Origin: Streptomyces malachitofuscus
Lineage (GTDB): Bacteria; Actinomycetota; Actinomycetes; Streptomycetales; Streptomycetaceae
Direction of reading: 5' to 3'
Assembly (NCBI RefSeq): GCF_014650055.1
Contig: NZ_BMUF01000006.1
Span: forward strand, 1-64,000
Length of the DNA stretch: 64,000 nucleotides
Below the pieces are notes generated by a model. It was not told where the DNA came from and did no database searches. It saw only the letters and a program-made list of their open reading frames with translations. A program made the position numbers and the translations under genes. Of this stretch, positions 32,593 through 40,201 are shown one piece after another (position 1 is the first letter of the stretch; each line of letters opens with the position of its first letter).

Positions 32593-33531
32593 GTGATCGA
32601 GGCGTTACATCTCAGCAAACGGTACGGCGAACGTCTGGCGGTCGACGACCTGTCGTTCGAAGTGCTCCCCGGCAGGGTGACCGGTTTCCTCGGACCCAAC
32701 GGCGCCGGGAAGTCCACGACGATGCGCATGATCGTCGGGCTGGACGCCCCGTCCGGCGGCTCGGTGACGGTCTGCGGGCAGCCCTACACCCAGCACGGCA
32801 GCCCGCTGTCGACGGTCGGCGCGTTGCTGGACGCCCGGGCCGTCCACGGCGGCAGAAGCGCCTACGACCATCTGCTCTCGCTCGCTCACACCCACGGCCT
32901 GCGACGACGGCGCGTGCAAGAGGTGCTGGAACTCGTCGGGCTCGCCGAGGTCTCCCGCAGGCCGGTGCGGGGCTTCTCCCTGGGCATGTCACAGCGCCTG
33001 GGCATCGCGGTGGCGCTCCTCGGCGATCCGGAGGTGCTGCTCTTCGACGAACCCGTCAACGGGCTGGACCCCGAAGGGATCGTGTGGATCCGCGGCCTGA
33101 TGCGGGAACTGGCGGCGCAGGGCCGCACGGTGCTGGTCTCCAGCCACTTGATGTCCGAGATGGAGCACACCGCCGACGACCTCGTCGTGATCGGCAAGGG
33201 CAGGCTCATCTCGTCCTGCACCGTCGACGAGTTCATCGAGCGCAACTGCCGGACGGAGGTGCGGGTGACCACCCCGGAGCCGGCCCGGCTCGTCGCGCTG
33301 CTCGAGGAGCACGGCGGCACCGTACGGTCCGAGCCCGACGGTTCGCTGGTCGTCGGCGGGCTGGACGCCGTGCGCGTCGGGGATCTGGCGTTCGACGGTT
33401 CGGTCCGCATCCACCAGCTCGTCTCGGTGCAGGCCTCGCTCGAAGCGGCGTTCATGGAGCTCACCAGGTCGAGCGTCGAGTACCAGGCGAGTCCGTCCGT
33501 CGGAGCACCGGAAGCGGAGGTGCGGTCATGA
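32593..33531 (+). CDS. ABC-2 type transporter ATP-binding protein
   Basis: The 312-residue ATPase has GPNGAGKST (Walker A), the signature FSLGMSQRLG, LLFDEPVNGLD (Walker B) and a switch His in VSSHLMSEM. It is of the DrrA/CcmA class that pairs with a separate ABC-2 permease, here the next gene, which overlaps by four bases (ATGA). Such pairs export drugs or lipids and often give self-resistance. The GTG start is preceded by aaaggaaa. The fifth codon (32605-32607) is TTA, so bldA control is likely. Confidence 0.92.
   Translation: MIEALHLSKRYGERLAVDDLSFEVLPGRVTGFLGPNGAGKSTTMRMIVGLDAPSGGSVTVCGQPYTQHGSPLSTVGALLDARAVHGGRSAYDHLLSLAHTHGLRRRRVQEVLELVGLAEVSRRPVRGFSLGMSQRLGIAVALLGDPEVLLFDEPVNGLDPEGIVWIRGLMRELAAQGRTVLVSSHLMSEMEHTADDLVVIGKGRLISSCTVDEFIERNCRTEVRVTTPEPARLVALLEEHGGTVRSEPDGSLVVGGLDAVRVGDLAFDGSVRIHQLVSVQASLEAAFMELTRSSVEYQASPSVGAPEAEVRS
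32605..32607 (+). promoter_or_regulatory. TTA (bldA) codon in ABC ATPase gene
   Basis: Codon 5 of the ABC ATPase (V-I-E-A-L) is TTA. This is the third early TTA codon seen in transport or tailoring genes in this part of the window. Confidence 0.85.
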
Positions 33532-34391
33532 GGCCCGACGCTGCCGCTGCCCTCGAAGCACGCGCCACGACCCTGACGTTCGGCGGCGTGCTCCGCTCGG
33601 AGTGGACGAAGATCCGGTCGCTGCGGTCGACCGTGTGGACGCTCGTCGCCACCGTGGTCCTCACCATCGGGACCAGCGCCCTGCTCGCCTGGGCCGTCTC
33701 GGCGCATCTCGAGCCGTCGTTCCTGGCCGACGTCGACCCGGTCCGCGACAGCATGTCCGGGCTGATGTTCGGTCAGCTGACCGTCGCGGTGATCGGCGCC
33801 ATGGCCATCACCTCCGAATACTCGACCGGAACGATCCGCACCACCCTCACCGTGGTCCCGCGGCGCGTCACCGTCCTCACCGCCAAGCTGACCGTCCTGG
33901 CATGCGTGGTGCTCGTCTGCGGACTGCTCTGCAGCTTCGTCTCGTTCTTCATCGGCCAGAGCTTCTTCGCGAACGCCACGGTCACCGACCGGGACGGCGC
34001 CGCCGACACCGTCACCCACCTCGACCTGCACGTCGCGCTGACCGACCCCGGCGTGCTGCGCGCCGTCGTCGGAGGAGGCCTGTATCTGGCCGCCGGCGGC
34101 CTCCTCGCGCTGGCCCTCGGCGCCCTGCTGCGCAACACCGCGGCGGCGATCTCGACGGCGATCGGCCTGCTGTTCGTCGTCCCGCTCCTGGCGAACTTCC
34201 TGCCGTCCGCATGGGAGGCCAACGTCGTCAAGTGGCTCCCCACGAACGCCGGATCCGCCATCTGGAGCCTCCGCCCCACCACCGGCGACAACCCGATGCT
34301 CGGCCCCTGGACCGGCTACGGCGTCTTCGTCGCCTACGTCCTGACCGCCCTGCTGGCAGCCGCGGTGCTGCTCCGCAGGCGAGACACCTGA
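33528..34391 (+). CDS. ABC-2 type transporter permease
   Basis: The 287-residue membrane protein has about six hydrophobic segments, beginning after LRSEWTKIRSLRSTVWTL, the typical opening of actinomycete ABC-2 permeases, and ending LLRRRDT. It forms the membrane half of the transporter whose ATPase is encoded immediately upstream with a four-base overlap. The segment SEYSTGTIRTTL, common to this family, is present near residue 95. The substrate is unknown; the pair could serve the NRPS product or be an independent efflux system. Confidence 0.9.
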   Translation: MRPDAAAALEARATTLTFGGVLRSEWTKIRSLRSTVWTLVATVVLTIGTSALLAWAVSAHLEPSFLADVDPVRDSMSGLMFGQLTVAVIGAMAITSEYSTGTIRTTLTVVPRRVTVLTAKLTVLACVVLVCGLLCSFVSFFIGQSFFANATVTDRDGAADTVTHLDLHVALTDPGVLRAVVGGGLYLAAGGLLALALGALLRNTAAAISTAIGLLFVVPLLANFLPSAWEANVVKWLPTNAGSAIWSLRPTTGDNPMLGPWTGYGVFVAYVLTALLAAAVLLRRRDT

Positions 34392-34423
34392 CATCCCCCC
34401 GCCGAATCACGCAGGAGCAAGCA

Positions 34424-34921
34424 GTGAGCTTTTCTTCCTACCCCCAGGGACCGCAGACCCCCACCGGATACCGTGCGGCCGCGCCGTCGGTCCTGACCGC
34501 GGCCAAACTCATGTACGCGGGCGCCGTGCTCTCCCTGTGCGAGATCATCGTCGTGATCAGCACCGCCGACGAGCTCAGCGGCGACCTGTCGGGATCCGGT
34601 GACTCGGGCACCGAGGTCTCCAGCGGTCTCGTCATCGGCTCCGGCATCGTCTTCAGCCTGATCGGCGCTGCCCTCTGGCTGTGGATGGCCTGGGCCGCGA
34701 AGGCCGGCCACAACTGGGCCCGCGTCACTTCCGCCGTCCTCTTCGCCATCGCCACCGTCATGACCCTCATCAGCCTGGCCGACCCGACCGGCGCCCTCTC
34801 CGTGGTGCTCGCCGTCGTCTCCTGGCTGGTCGGCCTGGCCGCGCTGATCCTCCTGTACCGGCGCGACTCCCGTGCCCACTTCACCCGGCCGGCCACCGGC
34901 GCGGACGCGCCCCACATGTAG
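34424..34921 (+). CDS. Small four-helix membrane protein
   Basis: The 165-residue protein has a Pro/Gln-rich cytoplasmic start (SSYPQGPQTPTGY), then four hydrophobic segments: AKLMYAGAVLSLCEIIVVIS, a second after an acidic Ser/Gly loop, WARVTSAVLFAIATVMTLI, and a last one ending YRRDSR. It is a conserved-type actinomycete hypothetical protein with no assigned role. The GTG start has caggagcaa just upstream. It lies 32 bases after the ABC permease and may be co-transcribed with it. Confidence 0.8.
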   Translation: MSFSSYPQGPQTPTGYRAAAPSVLTAAKLMYAGAVLSLCEIIVVISTADELSGDLSGSGDSGTEVSSGLVIGSGIVFSLIGAALWLWMAWAAKAGHNWARVTSAVLFAIATVMTLISLADPTGALSVVLAVVSWLVGLAALILLYRRDSRAHFTRPATGADAPHM

Positions 34922-34960
34922 CCGCCGGCGCACGTCCCGGGCGTCCAGCACTTTGCCGGA

Positions 34961-34977
34961 GAGGCGCTGGGCGCCTC
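34961..34977. terminator. Short hairpin between convergent genes
   Basis: GAGGCGC and GCGCCTC pair across a three-base loop. The hairpin overlaps the stop of the LuxR-type gene and could stop transcription from both sides. It is short, with no T-run. Confidence 0.4.
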
Positions 34978-35632
34978 ACAGGAGCCCCGCCTTGATGGCC
35001 AGGACGACCGCCGAGGTGCGGTTCGGTGTGTTGAGCTTGGCGAGCACGGAGCCGACCAGCCGTTTGGCGCCGTGCTCGGAGATGTCCAGCCGCCTGCCGA
35101 TCTGCTTGTTGCTCAGCCCTTCGGCGAGCAGACGGAGCACACCGGTTTCGCGCGAGGTGAGCGTGGCCGCCGGGGTGGGGCTCTCCACGGCCCGGCTCAT
35201 CAGCATGCGGCCCACACTGAGCGGCATGAGCATCTGCCCCGAGACGACCTGGGACAGGGCCTGGCCCAGAGCCTCCACCGTGAGCCCCGTCCGCATCAGG
35301 TAGCTGTCGGCCGGATAGTCGGAGAAGAGATCCACCTCCGAGCCCAGCTCGGGCTCCTCGAGGATCATGAGCACGCGTGGTGCGCTGAAGCCGCCCCAGC
35401 CCACATCCTTCGAACCGTGGAATCGATTGGAACTGGTCACCACGAACACATCGAGCGAAACCGCGGGCCCCACCGGGCGGTGACGCGAGGAATCGTCCGG
35501 AGGGATTATCTCGACCATGCTTGAGATCTGCGACAGGAGCGAGGCCAGGCCCGCTCGAAGCACATCATCTTCGATGTAGAGGCCAATCTTTAGACCTTCG
35601 CCCGATTTATCGGATTTTACGTTCCCCGCCAT
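34976..35632 (-). CDS. LuxR-family transcriptional regulator
   Basis: The 218-residue protein has a C-terminal LuxR/NarL helix-turn-helix (LTSRETGVLRLLAEGLSNKQ, then IGRRLDIS and the recognition helix) at about residues 155-215. Its N-terminal half looks like a degenerate receiver domain (IGLYIEDDVLRAGLASLL), but I cannot place a convincing phosphoacceptor Asp and Lys. The start ATG at 35632 follows gggggactgaaacgcg. Its promoter lies in an AT-richer stretch with an inverted repeat. It could regulate the neighbouring transporter or the NRPS cluster; that is inference. Confidence 0.85.
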   Translation of the reverse strand: MAGNVKSDKSGEGLKIGLYIEDDVLRAGLASLLSQISSMVEIIPPDDSSRHRPVGPAVSLDVFVVTSSNRFHGSKDVGWGGFSAPRVLMILEEPELGSEVDLFSDYPADSYLMRTGLTVEALGQALSQVVSGQMLMPLSVGRMLMSRAVESPTPAATLTSRETGVLRLLAEGLSNKQIGRRLDISEHGAKRLVGSVLAKLNTPNRTSAVVLAIKAGLL

Positions 35633-36034
35633 CGCGTTTCAGTCCCCCGAAGACTGTTTAAATTTCAGTGATGCACCTCGAGAAAAGTGGTCAGACTTCT
35701 CGAGCTCTCCCCGAAAATGGCCAGATGACATGCGGGTGTCGCCCCGGTGCTCACTGACCCTTCCGTCTGCTATGCGACGTTAGTTCAACAGTACGACTCA
35801 TTACGCTTCCATCATCAAGCCTTTACCCGTGTGGCGGGCATCACATGTGACAGAAACTCGCCTTGTCAAATGTGCCCGTCAATGTGTGGCCGGCTCCACG
35901 GGAAGCCCCGCCGCGTGAACCGTGGACGTCCCGCCGTGGCGACGTGCGGAAATGGTGAACCGAATGACTCGTATACGGAATTGTCAACTCCGGATCATCT
36001 TGGCTGAAAACCGAGGCCCACGCCGCCGCCGGGG
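35633..36034. other. AT-richer intergenic region with inverted repeat
   Basis: About 400 bases separate the LuxR gene from the conflict island. Base composition is clearly more AT-rich than the flanks. An 8-bp inverted repeat, CTCGAGAA (35677-35684) and TTCTCGAG (35697-35704), with a 12-base spacer sits just upstream of the LuxR gene and may be its operator. No convincing coding region is present. Confidence 0.6.
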
Positions 36035-36433
36035 TCAGTCGTCGCGCCCGGTGTCGCGCGGCTCGTCGGCGGACCGCGGGGCGGGCTCGGGGACGGGCTC
36101 CTCGGCGCCGCCCCGGAGCGTGTGCACCAAGTGGTTGACCCTCTCCCGGAGTCGGGCGGGCGCGGCGGCCACCGCGGGCCTGGTCGCCCGGGTGATGCGG
36201 TCGGGCGCCGCGAGTTGCAGCTGTACCAGCGCCCTGCGCAGGGTCGCCACGTCGCTGTCGGCCCCCGTGGCCGTCAGCGCGTCGACGGGCCCCTCGAGCC
36301 GTTGCCAGTCGGTGTCGGGCAACCGCCATGTCCCCACCGAGTGTTGGAGAAGGGTGAGGATCTGCGCGACGAGCGCTGTCCGGTCGTCCCCGTCGCGCGA
36401 CGACCGGGGCGAGGGCGAGTGGGGCTGCGGCAT
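36035..36433 (-). CDS. Small protein resembling CATRA-associated small proteins
   Basis: The 132-residue protein has a helical core (LVAQILTLLQHSVGTWRLPD, then WQRLEGPVDALTATGADSD and a long Arg-rich helix) and a disordered, Pro/Glu-rich tail. The pattern and the neighbours fit the small protein that accompanies CATRA (caspase and TPR repeat-associated) conflict systems. I give this as recognition with moderate confidence, not a measured match. It is transcribed away from the macro-domain gene, with about 130 bases between their starts. The ATG at 36433 was chosen over upstream in-frame starts because those would lie in the divergent promoter region. Confidence 0.6.
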   Translation of the reverse strand: MPQPHSPSPRSSRDGDDRTALVAQILTLLQHSVGTWRLPDTDWQRLEGPVDALTATGADSDVATLRRALVQLQLAAPDRITRATRPAVAAAPARLRERVNHLVHTLRGGAEEPVPEPAPRSADEPRDTGRDD

Positions 36434-36562
36434 GAACTTCAGCCTATGGGCTGCTCCGGCTCGCCGGGAGGGGAACATACTTACGTACGGTTCGCCCCCG
36501 AACGCTCTTGGTAGGCTCGATATCACCCCCCAGGGGGAACGGGGCCGGCGATGGAGTCGTGA
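36434..36562. promoter_or_regulatory. Divergent promoter region of the conflict island
   Basis: This gap separates the two oppositely transcribed starts. It holds a possible plus-strand -10 (TAGGCT, about 36512-36517) and the near-palindrome CCCCCCAGGGGG just before the GTG-start gene. Exact start sites cannot be fixed from sequence. Confidence 0.4.
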
Positions 36563-37996
36563 GTGGCGTGCATCCGCATAGGCGTTCTGGGCACCACCGT
36601 GGTGCGTCGCGACGGCAAGGACATCGGACTCACCCCCCTCACCACCAGGCTGCTGCTCCGGCTCGTCACGGCCGAGGGTGCGGCGGTGCCCTGCGGCGAC
36701 CTCTACACGGACCTCTGGGGAGAACCGGTCCGCGGCAGAGTCGGCCGCCCGCACCGCACCGAGGTCCAGAAACGAATCCTGGAACTGCGCCGCGCCCTCG
36801 GCTCCGCGGGGCCGGGCGACGACACCTCGGTGCTGCGCACCGAGCAGGTACTGACGGGACAGGGCAGGGACTCGGCCTACCGTCTGGTGCTGACCCCGGA
36901 TCAGCTCGACGTCCTGGAGTTCACCGGCCTGTTCAACCAGGCCGCGCACGCCGCCCCGGCGACCGCGACGGTGCTCCTCACCAGGGCACTCGGCCTGTGG
37001 CGGGGCAGGCCACTTCCCGAGGCGGCGGACGCGGTCTTCGCCGAGCCCCTGATACGGCGGCTGACCACGACATACGAATCCGTCTGCGCCGAACTGATCG
37101 CCCTGCACACCGACTCCGGCCATCCCGAACTGGCCCTGCCGGTCGCCGAACGGCTGGTGGCCGAGCGCCCGGACGACCTCGAAGCCCTCGCCGCCCTGAC
37201 CAAGCTCCGCGCGCGGCTGCGCGAACGGCACGGGGCGGAACTCCTGCGGCGTGAGTTCCCCGCCCTGCGCACCTCGGTGGTGGTCAAGCGGGGCGATCTC
37301 TTCGAGGAGACGGACGCGAGCATCGTCGCCGGTTTCGGTGACACCTTCGACACCGCCACCGAGAGGGACGCCGTCATCAGCCGGGACAGCGTCCAGGGAC
37401 AGTTGCTGCACCGGCGCTACGGAGGTGACCGGACACTCCTCGACCGGGAACTGCGTACCGCGCTGCGCACGGTGACACCGGTCCGCCGGGAGTCCGCCCG
37501 GGACAAACCGAAGGGCAAACGGCTGCGCTACCCGATAGGAACCGTGGTCCCGCTGTCACCGCCGGAGCCCGGCGGGCGGGCCTTCGCGGTCGCGTACAGC
37601 CACCAGGGTCTCGACCTCGTCGCCCGCTCCACCCCCGAGGACCTGGGCCTGTCACTGGAGCGGTTGTGGGAGTCGGTGGCGGTGCACGGGCTGCTCCGGC
37701 CGGTGGCGATACCGCTGGTGGGAGCCGGACTGGCCCGGGTCCCGCTCCGTGGCGAGCAGGTGATCGTCATCATCGTGGAGTCGTTCCTCCGGGCCTGCCG
37801 GCAGGGGCCGGTCACCCCCGAACTGCGCATCGTCCTACGGCCCCAGGACCTGCGGGGAGTGCGGTTGTCCGAGGTCGCCCAGTACGTGGAGGCGCTGACC
37901 GGGGACGGACGGCACCGCGACGGCGCACGGGCCGCCCGGGACGACCGGCGAGGGGACGAGCCGACGGCGGTCACCGGGAGCATCGATGATCCTTGA
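36563..37996 (+). CDS. Winged helix-BTAD protein fused to a ThsA-type macro domain
   Basis: The 477-residue protein has three parts. Residues 1-100 form an OmpR-like winged helix of the SARP type (GVLGTTVVRRDGKDIGLTPL). Residues 110-235 form the helical BTAD/TPR region (LGLWRGRPLPEA). Residues 240-450 form a macro-like domain (VVVKRGDLFEETDASIVAGF, then a DTFDT segment and DSVQGQLLHRRY), resembling the macro domain found with Thoeris ThsA-type proteins. Such domains bind ADP-ribose-like or NAD-derived nucleotides. The SARP part suggests DNA binding or autoinhibition and the macro part suggests signal sensing. It overlaps the next gene by 11 bases. Start GTG with ggag upstream. The fusion is seen directly; the function is inferred. 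Confidence 0.8.
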   Translation: MACIRIGVLGTTVVRRDGKDIGLTPLTTRLLLRLVTAEGAAVPCGDLYTDLWGEPVRGRVGRPHRTEVQKRILELRRALGSAGPGDDTSVLRTEQVLTGQGRDSAYRLVLTPDQLDVLEFTGLFNQAAHAAPATATVLLTRALGLWRGRPLPEAADAVFAEPLIRRLTTTYESVCAELIALHTDSGHPELALPVAERLVAERPDDLEALAALTKLRARLRERHGAELLRREFPALRTSVVVKRGDLFEETDASIVAGFGDTFDTATERDAVISRDSVQGQLLHRRYGGDRTLLDRELRTALRTVTPVRRESARDKPKGKRLRYPIGTVVPLSPPEPGGRAFAVAYSHQGLDLVARSTPEDLGLSLERLWESVAVHGLLRPVAIPLVGAGLARVPLRGEQVIVIIVESFLRACRQGPVTPELRIVLRPQDLRGVRLSEVAQYVEALTGDGRHRDGARAARDDRRGDEPTAVTGSIDDP

Positions 37997-39773
37997 CCAG
38001 CAGTTCGTCGCCCACCTCTACGCACCGACCGACGGCCCCGACGCGACCGCCGCCTACCGGCGGCTCAAGGAGATCTGGCGCGGGTGCGCGCTGCTGTTGG
38101 GCATGACGGAGCCCGTACCGAGCACCGGACTTCCCCCGGTGCCGCCGGACCGCCCGGACGACGTCCTTCCCGACGGCGAGGGCGCCGTCGCCGCGCTGGA
38201 GCGGGCGGGTGCCGACTGCCAGGCGATCCTGCGCCGCCACCACGACCTGCTCACTCTCTCGGTGGCACTGGCTCCGCCGGAGGCCCGGCTGCCCGCGGAC
38301 GGCGCCACCGGCACGCGATGGCCGTGGTGGCGGACCCAGGACTACCAGTGGCACACCCTGGTCGCCGCACACCTGCCGTTGATGATCGGCGAGGCCCGGC
38401 TCCATCTGACGCGTGTGGACGCGGAGGCCGGCATCCGAGCGGCGGCGCCCGAACTCCGCGATTCGCTGCACGCGTTGCTTCCCGAAAGTGCGGAAGGACC
38501 GCCCGGCCCCCAGCCCGGTGTCGTCCTCCCGGACGGCGCGGCGGCGCTGTGGGAGCACCCCGCGGCGCCCGACGAACGGGCGCGACGGCGGTTCGTGCTG
38601 GCGATCCGCCCGGACGCCGACCCGGTGGCCAGCGCGTGGGTCTGGTCGAACGGCGACACGGGGATCCCGCCGCTGGCCCGCTACCTGGCGCACGCCGCCA
38701 AGCTCCGCCACCAGCTCCGCGTGTGGCGACGCGACGGCCAGGCACGCCAGTTGCGGGAGTCGATCGACCGGCTCGCAACACGGTTGCGCGCCCTCGGGGC
38801 GGGCGGCGGGGCGGAGGCGGACCTGCTGCGGTTGCGCCGGCTCGACGCCCTCCTGCTGAGCACCGGCCTGCAGGAGATGCACCGGACGGTCGAGATCGCC
38901 GCCGACAATCTCACCCGGGCCTTCGACCTGGAGGGGATGCTGACCCCCGGTGGGCCCTTCGCCGACGACGCGGCCCTCGCCCGCTCGTTCCTGGAACGCC
39001 TCGACGACCAACTCGCCTACCTCGCGGTGGCCGCTGAGCGGGCCGCGCTGACGTCCGCGTCCGGCGGGCAGCCCGCCGTCGCACCGAACCCCACCCCGGG
39101 TCCGGCTCCCGCGCCGGAGCCGCCTGCCGAGGCGCCCGGTGAACCCGGCCTGTCCACCGGCACGGAGGACTCCGATCCGGCGCGCAACGTCTTCGTCGTC
39201 CACGGCCGGGACGAACCGGCCCGCCGCGCGGTCTTCGACTTCCTGCGCACCATCGGACTGAACCCCCTGGAGTGGGAGGAGGTGGTCAGGCGCACGGGAA
39301 AGGCGACCCCCACGCTCGGCGAGGCCGTCGCCCGGACGATTCCGCTGGCCCGCGCGGTCGTCGTGCTGCTGACCCCCGACGACGTCGTCCACCTCCACCC
39401 CGGCCTGCACGGACCGAGGGAACCCCGGGCGGAGCGCGAACCGGGCCTCCAGGCCCGTCCCAACGTTCTGTTGGAACTGGGTATGGCCCTCGCCTTCCAG
39501 CCCTCCCGCACCGTGCTGCTCCAGTTCGGCGAACTGCGCCCGGCGACCGATCTCGGCGGCCTCAACCACATCACGGTCACCGACACCCCCGACTTCCGGT
39601 CGAAGCTCGCCAGTCGGCTGGAACTCGCCGGGTGCCCGGTCCGCCGCCAGGGGCAGGACTGGCTCAGCGCCGGGGACTTCGGTGCCCTGCACGCCTACGA
39701 CCGGGCCCCCGTGCTCCCGCCGCCCGGCGGAGGACCCGAAGCCGTCCGGAAGCGAACCGGAAGCGGCGGATGA
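37986..39773 (+). CDS. CATRA-N-like protein with C-terminal TIR-like nucleotide-binding domain
   Basis: The 595-residue protein opens with LDQQFVAHLYAPTDGPDATA, which fits the CATRA N-terminal domain, followed by a long helical region to about residue 370 and a Pro-rich linker. Residues 400-550 form a TIR-like domain of the PF10137 type: NVFVVHGRDEPARRAVFDFL, an EWEEVV strand, a VVLLTPDD strand, and RPNVLLELGMALAF with Glu497 at the position of the catalytic Glu in active relatives. Active members cleave NAD+ as abortive-infection effectors. The gene overlaps the macro-domain gene, so an NAD-derived signal and its receptor may be encoded side by side. Activity is inference. Confidence 0.78.
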   Translation: MILDQQFVAHLYAPTDGPDATAAYRRLKEIWRGCALLLGMTEPVPSTGLPPVPPDRPDDVLPDGEGAVAALERAGADCQAILRRHHDLLTLSVALAPPEARLPADGATGTRWPWWRTQDYQWHTLVAAHLPLMIGEARLHLTRVDAEAGIRAAAPELRDSLHALLPESAEGPPGPQPGVVLPDGAAALWEHPAAPDERARRRFVLAIRPDADPVASAWVWSNGDTGIPPLARYLAHAAKLRHQLRVWRRDGQARQLRESIDRLATRLRALGAGGGAEADLLRLRRLDALLLSTGLQEMHRTVEIAADNLTRAFDLEGMLTPGGPFADDAALARSFLERLDDQLAYLAVAAERAALTSASGGQPAVAPNPTPGPAPAPEPPAEAPGEPGLSTGTEDSDPARNVFVVHGRDEPARRAVFDFLRTIGLNPLEWEEVVRRTGKATPTLGEAVARTIPLARAVVVLLTPDDVVHLHPGLHGPREPRAEREPGLQARPNVLLELGMALAFQPSRTVLLQFGELRPATDLGGLNHITVTDTPDFRSKLASRLELAGCPVRRQGQDWLSAGDFGALHAYDRAPVLPPPGGGPEAVRKRTGSGG

Positions 39774-39869
39774 TTCCTGCGGAAGCGGCAGCGCCTGTCT
39801 GATGGACGACACGGGCGCACGCCCCGTCCGCACGTTCGCACGGTGCGGTGAGAAGCGCGGGAGGAACCG

Positions 39870-40193
39870 ATGAATGGGCTGCCCACCGTCCTGCTGATCG
39901 TCATCGCGGTCGCGGTCGTCACCATGCTGGGGATCGCGATCGCGCTCACGGTCAAACTGTGGAAGGTCTCCAAGCTGCTCCGCCACGAGGAGATGCCCTT
40001 CTCGAACAAGATGGTCTTCTACGTGTCCCTCCTCTACACGTTCAGCCCGGTCGACCTGCTTCCCGACCCCGTGTACCTGGACGACATCGGGTTGCTCGTG
40101 CTGGCGATCCGCCACGTCGAGAGCACGGCGAGGAGACTGGGCGTACTGCCGGGCCACGGCGCCGCCGGGCCCGACGCCCTGAGCACGAGGTGA
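39870..40193 (+). CDS. YkvA (DUF1232) family membrane protein
   Basis: The 107-residue protein has an N-terminal membrane segment (LPTVLLIVIAVAVVTMLGIA) and the DUF1232 core, with FSPVDLLPDPV followed by LDDIGLLVLAIR. The family is small and membrane-linked with no proven function, and it recurs near conflict genes. The ATG at 39870 follows ggaggaacc. It lies between the TIR-like and CHAT genes, eight bases before the latter, so it is probably part of the same transcript. Confidence 0.85.
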   Translation: MNGLPTVLLIVIAVAVVTMLGIAIALTVKLWKVSKLLRHEEMPFSNKMVFYVSLLYTFSPVDLLPDPVYLDDIGLLVLAIRHVESTARRLGVLPGHGAAGPDALSTR

Positions 40194-40201
40194 GGTGACG
40201 C

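Noticed and set aside
35747..36007. 86-codon plus-strand ORF in the AT-richer gap
   Set aside because: No RBS, no coding pattern and no recognisable motif. The Cys-rich look comes from chance codons.
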